From Serinus canaria (Eukaryota > Chordata > Aves > Passeriformes > Fringillidae): DNA of 64,000 bases. Below, one piece after another: positions 8,816 through 21,340 of the stretch. The first letter of the stretch is position 1, and every line of letters begins with the position of its first letter. The DNA lies in the NCBI RefSeq assembly GCF_022539315.1, contig NC_066313.1, positions 67,583,934 through 67,647,933 on the forward strand, read 5' to 3'. Below the pieces are notes generated by a model, which was given only the letters and a program-made list of their open reading frames with translations, was not told where the DNA came from and searched no databases. The position numbers and the translations under genes are program-made.

Positions 8816-11607
8816 GCGCGCTCTATGTCAACAAGCTAATCCACGGTGTTCCGCTGTGAGATACAAGTATGGGTTAAAATATCCGGGAAACAGAAAACAC
8901 AATATTCCCCTCACTGTAGAAAGACAAAAATCACTTTCTCCAACATAACAAAGTCAAAAATAGGTTAAGAACTTTTTGTGAAAAAAGAAATGCACATGGG
9001 AAAGGTCTGTTAAATTATTTATCATCGTTTATATTGAGTACATAAATAGTGTTTCAAGCTGGAAAGTTCACTACACCATTTTTAAATCCTCTGATCAGTA
9101 GTGCAATCATCAGTTCCCACACCAGTTCTCAAGTACAGGTGTATACAGTTAATACAGAGAGTAGTCTCAAAGACAGATGTAAAAACAGTGAAGCTATTTT
9201 TATTTGCAGAGCCAGTCATGCGTGAAAAGTGGTGAAGCTTCAATGTGTTATAGCTCAAAAAAACACACACAAAAAAAGCGCCAAAAATAAAGCAAGAAAA
9301 AACCCCAAGAATTCAGCATCCTGGTACTGATGAGTTTGAAAGAGAAGCCTTAAACTTGCACAGATTTGTGTGCTAGCTGGCACAAAGGCAAACAATAAAT
9401 AATGCACAAATCTGCAAAAAATTAAGTGTGCTCTTTTTTGTGTGTTTGCTTGTATGAGTTCATTTGGAGCTTCAGTGCTGATTTCTCAGAGTTTTTATCT
9501 GATGGTACCTTGGAACCAGCTTTTGGAGGATTTCATGAATCACTCACATTTCTTGCCGTGGAGAGTGCCTAATGCATGTGATTATGTTTCCCCTAGTGGT
9601 TTGCTCTAACCACTGCATGATTTTTGTTGTGTTTTTTGTTTTCTGGGTATTTTGTTTTTTGGTATTTTTTTTCTTTTAACCCAAGTAGGCCTGATTTTTG
9701 AGATTAGGTTCTTGAGTTTATTCTCAGCAGAGAAGTGTAACTGTTGTATATATATTTATATTTGTGTACACACCAACATACACTTATATTTGTATGTGTG
9801 TGGGTGTTGTATGTTCATGAAATATTTGAATAATAGCAATTCCAGTGGCTTCAGGTGAAAAATGGGATATATACATTTGAAAAATGTATGACATGACAGA
9901 CACCCATATGAAATAGCTGAAACCTTTCTGCTTCATCCTGAAATTGTCCCATAAGGTTTTGCTTGATTCGATTTTCAGACCAGGACTGCAAAACAAGTGG
10001 TTTCTCCTTCTTTGAAAAGGGAGGACAGCTCATTCATAAGGAATTCTTCCTGCAAGGGAATGAAAGTGCACTACTTTGCTGACTTTGAGAACATTTCATG
10101 CATTATCTCATGAGTAAATGCAATGATATAGGAATATTGATTCTTCACATCCTAAAAGGACTAAGTTTGGCTGCACATTGCTTCTAATGCCCAGAAGTTC
10201 CATCAAAACTTAAACCTTTAATTGATTATCTTCCGTGTTTGTGACTCTGAATCAGCTAAAGTACATAAAGGAAATACAGAGCTTTCTAAAAGTGTAAAGC
10301 TTTTTTTGCCTACTGATATTTCATTGAGGTTCTCAGGGCAGATAAGGCCATTTAGATAAGTTGTAGAGAGAAACAGAGAAGTTAAACACACTGCACTGTA
10401 AACGGGTGGATGTACTTATAAAGAAAATTAGGTCCATGACTCACTACTGTTAGTTTTTCTTTGGCAATTTTTGTTGTAGTTTACCTGAAGGAAATCCTGG
10501 AATTCTCTTCCCTGAGAAAAGGGGGAAAATGAACATTGAGTTCTAGGAACACAGTCTGGTGGGACAAGGATCAGCAGTGTTACATGTGAAAGAACTGATA
10601 CCTGCCACTCTGGTTGGGAATGCACAAGCTCCACAGCTGCTCAGAGATTTAGTCTCCTGCTTTTGGTGATGCCCAGATCTTCTCTGATTAAACTAGTATT
10701 TTCAGATCTAGCTCATGATAGACACCTTTCTTAAAGGTGATATAGGCCAGATCCTGTGTTGCTTTATCCCATCTGGTGATTGCCCCGGTATATAGAGGGA
10801 CAGTTGCCAGAAGAATATTTTCTTGTTGAATACCAAATATACTTATGTAAACTTAAAGAATAAACAAATCCCTTTCCTGTACCTTCTGAAATTACACTGA
10901 AGGATACATACATTTAGTACTGGTAATATAACGTGGAGCTTTTGCTTGTAAATTGTTCTAATAAAGCTAGTAAACTCTTTGATGTGTCATTCAATGTTAT
11001 TTGGTTATACTTGTGTCCTTGATAAAAATCAGCATTGGTTTTGGTTTTTTTTTTTTTGATTGAACTTTATAAACCTTTCTAGCTTATACAATGCATTTTA
11101 TAATTTCTCTTCTCAAATACCTTGAGACCAAATTTTCATAAGTTGGACAATTTTGCATGGATTGGGACTATGTGAAGCTTATTTGCTAAGCTGGTATTAT
11201 AGCAGGCTTTTTATGGTATATATGGTGTATTTGTTTCTGGTATGGTATTCCTCCTAATATTTTTCATTTCTTTGGTAGAAATAATCATGAGAGTGACAGC
11301 ACAGACAGGCCTTGTCTGTTAGTGTTTGAAACACTGCACTTTCTAGATTCATTCAGTTAGAGGATAGATAACACTGGGCTTGACTCTACTAGAATTTTAT
11401 GCAAAATCAACTGATTGTCTGTTAAAATGTTAATAAGCACTAGTTTGGGAATTCCCAAAATATTTTATAGCAGGATGCAGACATTTATATGTTGACCTGG
11501 GATTAAAGTGACTCAGAAGGAATGGAAGAGGTCAATGTTAGAAGTTATGGGAAGTTTGAAAGGAGGTTTTATGAAGAGACTTATCACATCTCTGCTGTGG
11601 TTTGCAA
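8816..11607. other. Desert segment, no gene seen
   Basis: AT-rich sequence upstream of the SPRY2 island. It holds short T runs (about 11045) and a TA/TG-rich stretch at 9745-9810. No open frame above about 70 codons, no domain and no recognisable transposon. Confidence 0.6.
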
Positions 11608-11779
11608 CAGTAGTTTTCAAGTTTCTTTGGTCCGTAGACTTTTTCTGTGCTTTAGAAGAGAAAAAAAAACCAAAAAACCATAAGGGAAGTACAGACTTTT
11701 TTAGAAAATTGTAAATCATGAGACCTCCCATTTAGAAGTGGTCCATAGGAATTCACAGATCACAGTTAGAAAACCACTG
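11608..11779. mobile_element. Candidate hAT-type MITE remnant
   Basis: The left end reads cagtagttttc and the right end gaaaaccactg, inverted repeats matching at 10 of 11 positions and resembling the CAGTGGTTCTCAA termini of Charlie-type hAT elements. The 172-bp size suits a non-autonomous copy. The flanking 8-mers do not match, so no target duplication is visible and the copy would be old. The terminal inverted repeat is the main evidence; it could be coincidence. Confidence 0.45.
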
Positions 11780-13790
11780 ATGTAGAGATACCTGAACAAG
11801 CTCTAAACTGCAGTAAGTAGCAGAAAGGTAAATGAATATCTTGGGTACTGTGAGCAGTGGAGTTGGAAAAGCCTGCTCTTCTCTGAAGTGCAAGGTAGCC
11901 TGGATGGACCTCCATGCTGTGATGGCCACTCTGCTCCCAGAACATAAGGTAGTTTTCTGCATTGGAGGCTGGAGTTCAAAAAATATTCCTAGAGATTAGC
12001 AATTGGTGACATAAATCTTGAATGTCAGTCAAGACATGTGCACAAGTCAGACTTACAGATTTTGCTGGAAACAAAAGGAAGCAGATTGAGCAAATGTTTT
12101 TAAAAAAAGTATAATGTTTATTCTGTTTACTGAGATTATTTTTATTTTCCTCAGTTGTGAAAGACTTGTGTTCATCTGAATACAAGCATAAAAGCATACA
12201 AGCACATCCTGAAAGCAGAGGTGTTGTATACAGGATAGAATAATTTCCTGGAGACTAATGAATTTGGCACAAAAAGGAAAAAAAAAAGTTTCCCTATCAC
12301 TTGTCTGAAAATCAGAACACAATCAAAATAAAATAGTGTTTATATTGTTACATCAATGAAAAAAAAATTAAAAATTGTGAAATACCCTGATCCTGCTCTC
12401 AGATCTGTACTGTCTTTTCCCCTCCTGATTATAATAGCAATATCAATGACAATAATTAAACTGCTAGATATTCTATCACAGTTTTCTCCACAGATCTCAA
12501 ACTAGTTTAGTTTTCAGGAGATGCACTGTCCATTTCAGAGGTGAGAAAAAACAAGGAAGAAAGAAAGAAAGAGTTAACTTATCTCAAAAGCATGGACTAG
12601 CACTTTCAAGTCCCAGTTCAGCCTCTGTGCTGTGTGCATGCTGCTTCCCATGAAGGCCCAAGGTGCTCTTTTCCTTCATAACGTCCAGTCTTTCTGCCCA
12701 AGCAAAATTTCAGAATCTGGGTCTGATAACTTTAAAAAATTATGAACTGTTAGTCAATTATCTTACTTTGAGAGGGAAGAGGACAAAATGTTTGGTTATC
12801 TAAACAAGGTTATCTCTGCAGGAGCATCCACTCCCACCCCTTGATTAAAGAGTTCCTCTAAACTCCCATCTCTGCATATGGTGTAGTTACTCCTATCTCA
12901 TTTGTGGTTTTGTAATCATTGTTTCTTGTATTTTAAGCAAGTCTATTACTTTCATAAGTCCCATAGATACAAAGGCAGAAATTAACAGAGAAGCTGAATC
13001 TTGGAGCTGTTCCTCCTAAATAAGCCCCTGACTCCTTCTGGAGCCTGAGTGAAAGTCTTATGTCCTCTAGGCCAGGGAGGGAATCCAGCTGTCCAGTGCA
13101 GCTCCTAGGATGGTGTTCTAATTAATGAAAGCTAAAGGAAGCATTGGAAATTGCATTACAAACATAGACAATAAATCCACTGCATCTGACAGAATAAGCT
13201 TGCAAAATAAGCCCACTGGAAAACTTCCTTCATTCTTGAGGTTAAGTGTTTAAACCGTTTAACATATTTTAAGTTTTCTTATTGTTGCTTACTCAGAACG
13301 CCAATTTAAATTGGCATAAATTATATCCAGTCCTGACGGTTTACGTTGTGTCAAAGCAGTTGTGTTTTTGAAAGTATGTGCTGTTCAATTTTCATTTTCT
13401 TTCTTAGCTCCGTAGATTTGTTTTCTCCACAGGGACACAAATTATGGCTCTATAAAATCCGTTTCAGCTAAGGAAATTTCTGTTAGCGCCTCATTCGAAA
13501 TCCCAATGTAGACAATAGAAATAAAGGCAACAACCTTTATATAGTTGAATAGCTTTTGCATCAGGTAAAGTTTGACTTTTGTGAGGACAAATTCTTTGCA
13601 GAGTTAGAGAATATATGTAAATATATGTCTGAATTAGATGTTCAATATGTAAAATTAAATGTGCAGATGGTAGATGCTGGGCCAGCAGTTGTACTTTCAG
13701 GTTTGGTCGAAGCTGGAGCTTAAGCTGCAAAGGCAAAATCTTCGTTCAGCCCAACTTCAAACCCAAGGATTCCTTCTGCAGTAAAAAGGA
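11780..13790. other. Desert segment, no gene seen
   Basis: AT-rich, with A runs near 12095 and 12360. No gene, RNA or clear repeat family. Confidence 0.6.
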
Positions 13791-15350
13791 CTAGGAGAGG
13801 GAAAGCATTTTCTCTGTGGTGAGAGGGAGGCAGGAGGGAAGAGCCTTTTGCAGAGACTCTCTCGGATTTAGCATTGCAGAGGCTGGTTCTGAAGGCAAGT
13901 CAATGAAATAGAAACGCGAATTTCCTCCGCTCTCCTTCCTGCTTCTGTCTTTGCCTGTCTCACCTTTTGAGAACCTGATTTGTATTTGTATACATGCGTG
14001 TGATCCCGATTTCATTGTTTGCCTTTTCACATAAGCACTTTCACCTACATCCCCCTTCCCTCCCCTCCCTTCCTCTCATTTGGCAGCCAGTTGGGCTTCT
14101 TCCTGCCTTGAATACCGCATTCCCTGGTTATTCAAGCTCAGTCATTAGCACCCTGTCCCCCCACTGAAATTATGAATGAAAAGCCTTGTTGTTCTTTACA
14201 AATAACTCGGGCTTCCTCAGTCAGTCAAATTCAAATGGCAGTGACTGCCAGACAAAGCGCCTGTATGATGGACAGTCCTCTCAGCAAGCCATCAAGGCAC
14301 ACAGGAAGTTTTTAAAGGCACAATCTAGGTAGCGCACAGCGCAGCCTGGGCGTTCCGCCGCGGGCGCGGGATGGGGAGCGGGGACGGGGATGGGGACGGG
14401 GATGAGGAGTGGGGATGGGGACGGGGATGAGGAGCGGGGATGGGGACGGGGATGAGGAGCGGGGATGGGGACGGGGATGAGGAGCGGGGATGGGGACGGG
14501 GATGGGGACGGGGGTGTGGGGCGGCCGCTGCTCTCCAGCGCCGGGGGCGGCGGCGGCGGCGGCTCGGGGCTGGCCGAGTGGCACCTCCGGCACCCTGTCC
14601 CGGCGGGGGCGGCGGGCTCGGAGAGGCGGCACAGCCCCCCGCCGCCCGCACATTGTTCGCCGGCCCCTTTCACAACGGGGGAAAAGGTAATTGACAGCCC
14701 CATTGTCCGGCCCGGCCCCCCGCGGCTTTAAAACACTCCGGGGCCCCAGTCACACGTTGTCAATGGGAGCTGTCGGAGGTGACGAGTGAAGAAGGGCTGC
14801 TCAGGAAACAGTTTGAGCCCTTCAAGTGGACAGGCCTCAGTGACTTCTCCGGCACTCCGGCTGCCACAGGCAGCCCCTTCAAAAATAACCTTAAGGCAAT
14901 AAATCATACATGTTTCCTGCACTATACAAGGAACAGCTGGTTATTTTTCTGCACTTCCCCTCCCTTCCACCCCCCTCCCCCCCCGCCCTTTTTTTTTTTT
15001 TAAGCCTAAAAATTATTTAAGCACAGGAAATCAAGCATGTCAAAGTTTGGCAAAGCAGTTTGGGTGATTTAGCAATTACAACACTTCTTTCTCTATTAGC
15101 CAATCCTTGGGCTTTGACTTTTTATCTCCTCGTTTCCACTGGTTTCTGCATCTGCTCCAGTGACTGGGGTAACTCATCCCTTGTCATCCATACAGCAGGG
15201 GAAGTGATCTGCGTGGTTTGCAAGGAAGAGCTGTTCACTCTGATTCTTCTCTTTCACAGGAACTCTGTGTCCTGGAGTTCAAAAACATGTCCTCGACTTA
15301 GCCCATCGATTATATTTAGGGAATGAAAACCCTGAACCTGAGAATTAATG
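13790..15350. promoter_or_regulatory. Candidate distal regulatory element with CpG-rich core
   Basis: A 1.5-kb block of unusually complex sequence in the desert, about 7 kb upstream of the SPRY2 promoter. Its core (14330-14760) is CpG-rich. The flanks contain motifs often seen in developmental enhancers: taattgacag (homeodomain plus MEIS half-site, about 14687), ccattgt (SOX-like, about 14700), ctttgac (TCF/LEF-like, about 15113) and ttagcaattac (about 15069). It could be an enhancer of SPRY2 or the promoter of a non-coding RNA. No coding frame beyond repeat-driven ones is present. Confidence 0.4.
14386..14510. repeat. 25-bp G-rich minisatellite
   Basis: Five tandem copies of a 25-bp unit (ggggatggggacggggatga plus ggagc), with related G-rich sequence from about 14370 and on to 14520. 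The copies differ at very few positions, so the array is young or kept uniform. G runs spaced every 6 nt make a G-quadruplex on the plus strand likely. Open frames with Pro-Ile-Pro-His repeats on the minus strand come from this array. Confidence 0.9.
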
Positions 15351-18300
15351 ATGTGTCCCATTGTAGGCAAGTCTGTACCTCCATACTTTACTTAGTGCCC
15401 TTAACCATCTGGTGCAGGCAGTATTGATGCATTACCACGTGTAATGCTTCATGTATGATGTGTGTGCATAATAATATGTTGGATGCATTAAATTTTAAAC
15501 ACAACTACAGGTTTTTCTCCTAAGGCCTCTGCAACCTAAGGCTCTGTTGCTGCAGCTGCATCCACACGGGCCAACATTTGTGTTTGCACCAACCCCCTTT
15601 AGGAGCCCACCTGCCTGGATCTGATTTCAGCCTTGGAGCTGTCATTTCCTGCCATCACATGAGGTAGTTACTGCATGCTAACTAACTACAATCCAGATCT
15701 GTTAGACTTAGCGTTGCCATTTAGCAATGCCCAATTCTGCCAATATATTCAGTGCTTGGAACTGATGATACACTTAGGAAATAAAAAGCAGGGGTCAAAT
15801 ACTCTTTGCAATGTTCTGCAATGTCTGTGCATTGTGACTAAAACGTTGTATTCTAGCCAGAAATGTAACTCTTAAAAAAACTGACAGAGAAGCTGGAGGA
15901 TGAAGTAAGGAGAAAATCAAACCTTTGTGAAGGTTTGGGGTCTGAAAAAATCAAGGCAAAAAAAGGAAGAACTAACTAATGTGCAGCAGCATTAAGTTCT
16001 CCTTACTCACAAGACATAGGATATATGTTCTTATTTCTTTATCATGACACCTATTAACAAGACATAAAGACACTGTTGGCTTGAGGGTGGTCAGAGGGTA
16101 TTTAATTGAAAAAAATGGTCATGAGAAAGGAGGTGTGTGGCAGCAGGTTTATATCTGTGATCTGCACAGGTCACTCCACTAACTCATCCTTTCAACAACA
16201 TTGCACTGGTAGGTCAGGCCATGGGAAGGAGGATTTACATATTTTTAAATTTTTGAGTATTGTTACTGTCTTTCACTTGCAGTATGATATGTTTGTATGT
16301 GTGTTAATATAATTTCATCTCCTTGTGGGTGTAATTTTAGTTCATCTCTCCACAGCACATTTCTGCTGTGGTTTAAAGGCTAAGGTAACATAGACTTGCT
16401 AAGTGCCTGAGACTAGTTTACAGGCAATTTTAGCCAAACCTTACAACATGCTGTAAGACATAGCCCTCCTAACTATCTTTTGAAATCTTATGGGAGTAAA
16501 AGCTGTTCAAAACCTCAGACCAGATGCTTTGGTAGGATCCAGCCTTTAGCTTGCAAATTACTCCAGGCAAGGATCTCCTTCCTGTTTGGCAACTTCCTAG
16601 AACACTTTTGCAGCCGGATACATAAACTGCTTATTATGTTGAGGAGAAGATACTCATCTGGGGTGATTTACCATTGCTCACTTTCATCCTCTGAGAATCC
16701 AGCACCATATGGAAGTCAGAGGTTATCCATGTCTTGCAAAGGGAACCCATGATGGAAAGTTTTTGCTGTAAAAACCTGTTTTCTTGCTTTTCTTTACTGT
16801 GACCAAGACTTACACATTCTCATATGTCACATTATACCAACTAACCTAAAGTCTGTTCACATAATGAATGTAGCAATATCTTGCTGTTTAAATGAATGAC
16901 ATTTTAGAACCTGCCACCTCGGGGGCTTTGACGTGTGTCTCTTGTGCTGGGGAGCAATATAAAAATGCCCAGTTAAAAAGTTTGCTATTGCCTTTGCCCA
17001 GAAGTGCAAAATGTTTGCTTAGACACCATTAAATCAGTAGAGAAAAAGAATCCCACAACCAAACAATAACTAGGACCAAAACCTCTGCTGTTCACTGACC
17101 TACACGTGGAAGAACCCTTGAAAAGCCATTATAGCATATGTATAGCCCTAGCAGAGCTGAATCCTTCACTTCTCAATTCTTCTCATCTCATTGGGAAGGC
17201 AGAAGAAAAAAATCCAATGTTTTGGAACACTGCTGGCAGAGAAACTCAATGTCAGTACTTTCCTGACAGGCTTTTCCTACTCAGCTAAGATCTTTTTTAA
17301 TGGGGGATGGGAAGCAAGTATGGCAAATATTTTTCTTCCGATGTACAAACAGGTCCGTGAGCTAAGGCTGTGAATCCTGCCATATGAAAATGTGACATCA
17401 AGATGGCAGGAAAGCTGACATCATGTGCTGAAAAAGGAGTGACAGCAAGGCTGACAGAGAAGCTTAACTGGGCAGTCAAGTGTGAAGAAAGTGCAGCTGG
17501 ACAGGTGTCTGTAGATGACAAGATGAGAGAAAAAAATGCCAAGAACTAGTAACTGTCAGAAGAGGGGATTAATTTAATTTATTTATATATTTATTTATAT
17601 TTTTATTGCTTTCCTTATTGCCCTGGAGAACCATGCATTTTCTATGGATTGCAGTGAAGAAACTGTTCTTGCTTTTGCTTTGCCTTTGCCTCAGTCTTGC
17701 AGTCACACTCCCTTAACACTTGTTGTGAAATCTAGACTCTAATAAAGTCGAAGGGAGTTTTGCCATCAAGTTTAGGGTGGCCAGGATTTTACTCAGTTCG
17801 TAAGTCTGGCAGTGTCAGCAATGTTAGAATTGCAGAGACCAAGGTTAAATTTGACAACAGGAAGGGAATTTTTCCCACATTTCCCCCCACTCCTCTTCCC
17901 ACAAGAAAGATGTAAGCCATGTTGAAAGACAGTTAATGGTCCTTAGTCAGATGCTGTAAACAGTGTGAACTTGGAAGAAAAACACCCATTCTGCAAGGTA
18001 CAGGCTAAATACAGCCTGCAAACTCAATTTGTTACCTACTCCCAGGAGTAGCTGCAGGAGCAGCTTGGGAATGAATTACATAGCAAATTCATGGTTTCTG
18101 GGAAACATGGGGCTAGTTTGCATGCCAGCCCAATGGAGAACTCCATGAACACTCTAGTTTGGGCTATGTGACTCATAGGTGTTGGGGTAGAAAGCTCTTA
18201 CTGGCTCTTAAAAGGAGGTATTTGCCCAGACAGCCAGAAAAAATTGGGAACTACTGATTTAGATCACAGTAAAATTTTCTTTTGAGATTCTTGTCAGTGC

Positions 18301-18960
18301 TTCCACCATTCAACCAGGAAGAAGTTGGGCTGCCAAATGAATTGAGGTTGAAACCTGTTTCAGAGCATATCTCTGGGTTCAGAGGGACATAAATGCAACA
18401 GATGAAGTTTTGACTCTTTTGAAGTCTATAGGAAAACTACCCTTAACTTTGATGAGGTCTGAATTTCGTCTTTTTCCCATCACCTTCTTCTTCCCCCTTC
18501 ATTTAATTCGCCTCATAAAACAAAAACTGAGACCCATGTGTGTTTTTGTACAGCTGTCTGGATTCCTTTGAGCCATGCACTAGTGTACACAAAAGCCAGC
18601 TATACATATGCAATTGTAACTGTGCATGAGAAGATCCTCTACAACCTTAGGCTTCAACTTATGAAAATCTGATTCTGGAAGCGTTATGGTTCCAGACTCT
18701 TTTAGGGAGAGTCAGGGAGCCAAGGGATGTGCCTGTCTGCTACATTTTGCAGTGCGCTTTTTTACTTGGGAATAAAACCTGCAAGATGCTGAGTGCTGCT
18801 GTTTGATTTAACAAGAGTCCCTTTGAAGGCATGGTAAAGTGGGATCCAACTTTGTGAGAATCCAATAATGAGAATCATGAGGAAAAGAAAAGGCCTTAAT
18901 TGACTCTGTCTTTAAGTTTTCTGGAGTCCTTTGTATGGATCTTCTAATGCATAGAAGGGC
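15351..18960. other. Desert segment, no gene seen
   Basis: AT-rich, with a TTTAT-rich run at about 17567-17607. A sequence near 18255 (gggaactactgatttaga) resembles a hAT right end, but no partner is found. No gene or RNA seen. Confidence 0.6.
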
Positions 18961-19350
18961 TTAACACGCATTTTTCCTCTGTCTGGAGTCAGGGGGTGAA
19001 TGGACCCTGCTGTTGTCAGCCGCGCAAGTAGCGCAGACATCACGTGTCTCATCCTCAGAAGCTCTGCAGTTGCTTGGCTTCAGACACGTGGAAGTTTTAG
19101 TGGAAGTTTTACCTGAGTAAGGACAGGGAGATAAGGCTAATTAGATAATTAATTCCCACAACGCCCAGGTCACACCCCTTCCGTGTTGGCCATGCAGCTG
19201 TGCACAAACACGCCCTTTGCAGAGCAGCATCTCCCCTCCGTGCAGCGCCTGCTGTGCCTGAGCACGTGTTGTGCCTCTAAGTGCTGAGGATTTGAAGATA
19301 CATTTTTGTTACACAATACAGCCACCGTGGCCTGGGATATTTTAGGTCTC
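18960..19350. promoter_or_regulatory. Candidate enhancer with clustered E-boxes
   Basis: Three CACGTG E-boxes (19041-19046, 19085-19090, 19263-19268), a GATA-type agataagg (19129-19136) abutting taattag (19138-19144), and further TAATTA-like sites, within about 230 bp. The segment is richer in G+C than its surroundings and contains isolated CpGs. The motif density is above background, but function is inferred. Confidence 0.35.
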
Positions 19351-21196
19351 ATCTTGGTGAAATTCCCTATCTGTGTATGCCTTGGTGTTCCAGATGCTAG
19401 AAGTTAATCATCCTACATCTATCCCGCACCTGTGTTACCTCACAGCTGCATTTGTGATGCATAAAAAGGTGCTTTTAGCACGGAATGTGCGATCATTAAG
19501 TTTTAAAATCTTTTATTTTGGGGGGGGGGGAATTGGAACAAGAAAGGACAAAGCTCCCCTGGCAGGTTTGAAGCCCATAAAAAGCAATGCTCTATGCTCC
19601 CTCTGCTGGCACCGGGGTAGCCAGTCCTTCTTCTCTTAGACACCATTTCAGCACGATAAAACATACATTTAGTGGCACTGCTTTTGGTAAGTGTAATGAA
19701 TAATAAGCCATTTAAGATTTTTTTTCCTCCACATTCTGTTTTTTCAGGAACGAGGGTTTGAAAAAGAAACAGCATAGCTAGGCTGCATGATTCTGCATTT
19801 ATACTTATGCCTAGCCTGAATACACTTCTGCTTGTTACATAAGCTACAAATAAATGGCAAAAAAAAAAACAAAAAAAAACTTAGGTTATAATTGATAGAG
19901 AACAGAGCAATAGCACTATATCATTCCTATTTTCAGGTTTCTTGGATTTTTTTTCCACGAGAGTCATGCCTATGCTGAGTGTTGCTACTCTATGACTTCT
20001 GTTTTTCATTTTAGCTGTTTTAGAGGTTCTTATGTTATTAATATAGGTAACCTATTAATTTAATTATTCAATGAATATTAACTAAGGCTTTGCTTTCCCT
20101 TTAACAAATGGTAGTATATTTTACTTTAGTAAATGCTCATTTGCACTGGTTTAGTGAGCTGCAATTTATCACAGATAATTTATTTTTTTAGCTATTATGA
20201 CTTTTAAAATCACTCATTTGTGAAATTATATTTATCTATTTTAATTGTCAAATTGAAGAGAAGAATTTTTTCCAACGAATTTTTATGCAACGCTTTTTGA
20301 TAATTCTAACAAAAAATAATGCCAACACACTATAATTTTATTTATTACTTCTCTTATCTGGATATGCTTTTGTTTGCAGTGGGAGTGTTGGTGTAAGTGA
20401 CCAAGAACTATGATTTTTTCTAACTTAAACTAAGAAACAGTGCAAAACCTTTGAACATCTCAACCATCACTGGTCAGGTAACTCTTGAGGAAGAAGTGCA
20501 AAACTCCTTTTGAGGAGTGGATCAGAAGTGAGAGGGATGTGCAGACATTGGCTCTATAATGGACAACACTTCTGTGCTGTCCTTGCTGGAGAGAAGTGAT
20601 GAAGATGCTGCCTATCAGCCACAGTCCATTGTTCCTATTTTCTGCCTCTTTTGTTCCACTTTGCTTCCTGCAAAGGAAGGATATAGCTGAAAGAAGATCT
20701 GTATTGTCAGAGAGGAGATCTTTAACAGCTTTGCTTCAGGAAAAAAAAATTGCAGTAGGGGTTACTTTGGTATAATGTAGAGGCTTTGGTGTAGTGCAAA
20801 TAGGGAAAGCACATCTAATGCAGACAGGCATGGCTGAAGCAAACCTCAAGGCTGACCAAGGTCAAAATATCAATGTGCACATACAGTACAGATCAAATAA
20901 CTCTTGGAAAAATTTGGGACACTCTCAGTTTCAAACAACCTTCCCAGCTACAGTTCCAGAATACTATGACTAGTTTTGAAGGTTTGTCTTACTCTTCTCT
21001 CTCCAAAATCAATGACAGTGGTTGACACTATGACCAAACAAATTTCTTGAAACAGAATATTTATTTAGTACAGAGACATTTCAAAGAAAACACATTTGAA
21101 GCCAATTAAAGAAATATATGCATATCTAGCTTTTCCCTGAGGCTTATCTATCCTTGATCTCAAGGGCCTAACAAATTTCAGCACTCTCCATAGACA
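19351..21196. other. Desert segment, no gene seen
   Basis: AT-rich, with a G run at about 19519-19530 and A runs at 19859-19878. No gene or recognisable transposon. Confidence 0.6.
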
Positions 21197-21340
21197 TTTT
21201 CTCTTTCTCTTTCTCTTTCTCTTTCTCTTTCTCTTTCTCTTTCTCTTTCTCTTTCTCTTTCTCTTTCTCTTTCTCTTTCTCTTTCTCTTTCTCTTTCTCT
21301 TTCTCTTTCTCTTTCTCTTTCTCTTTCTCTTTCTCTTTTC
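21197..21340. repeat. (TTTCTC)n hexanucleotide microsatellite
   Basis: About 23 uninterrupted 6-bp units over 21201-21338, all pyrimidine on the plus strand and all purine on the minus strand. Such mirror-symmetric tracts can form triplex (H-DNA). The minus strand reads as an 86-codon frame of alternating Glu-Lys, which is an artefact of the repeat. Confidence 0.97.

Noticed and set aside
14281..14703. Minus-strand frames with Pro-Ile-Pro-His-Pro repeats
   Set aside because: Produced by the 25-bp minisatellite; all three phases are open with similar peptides.
18100..18265. Second hAT-like element ending near 18258
   Set aside because: Only the right end (gggaactactga) resembles a terminus; no matching left end was found.
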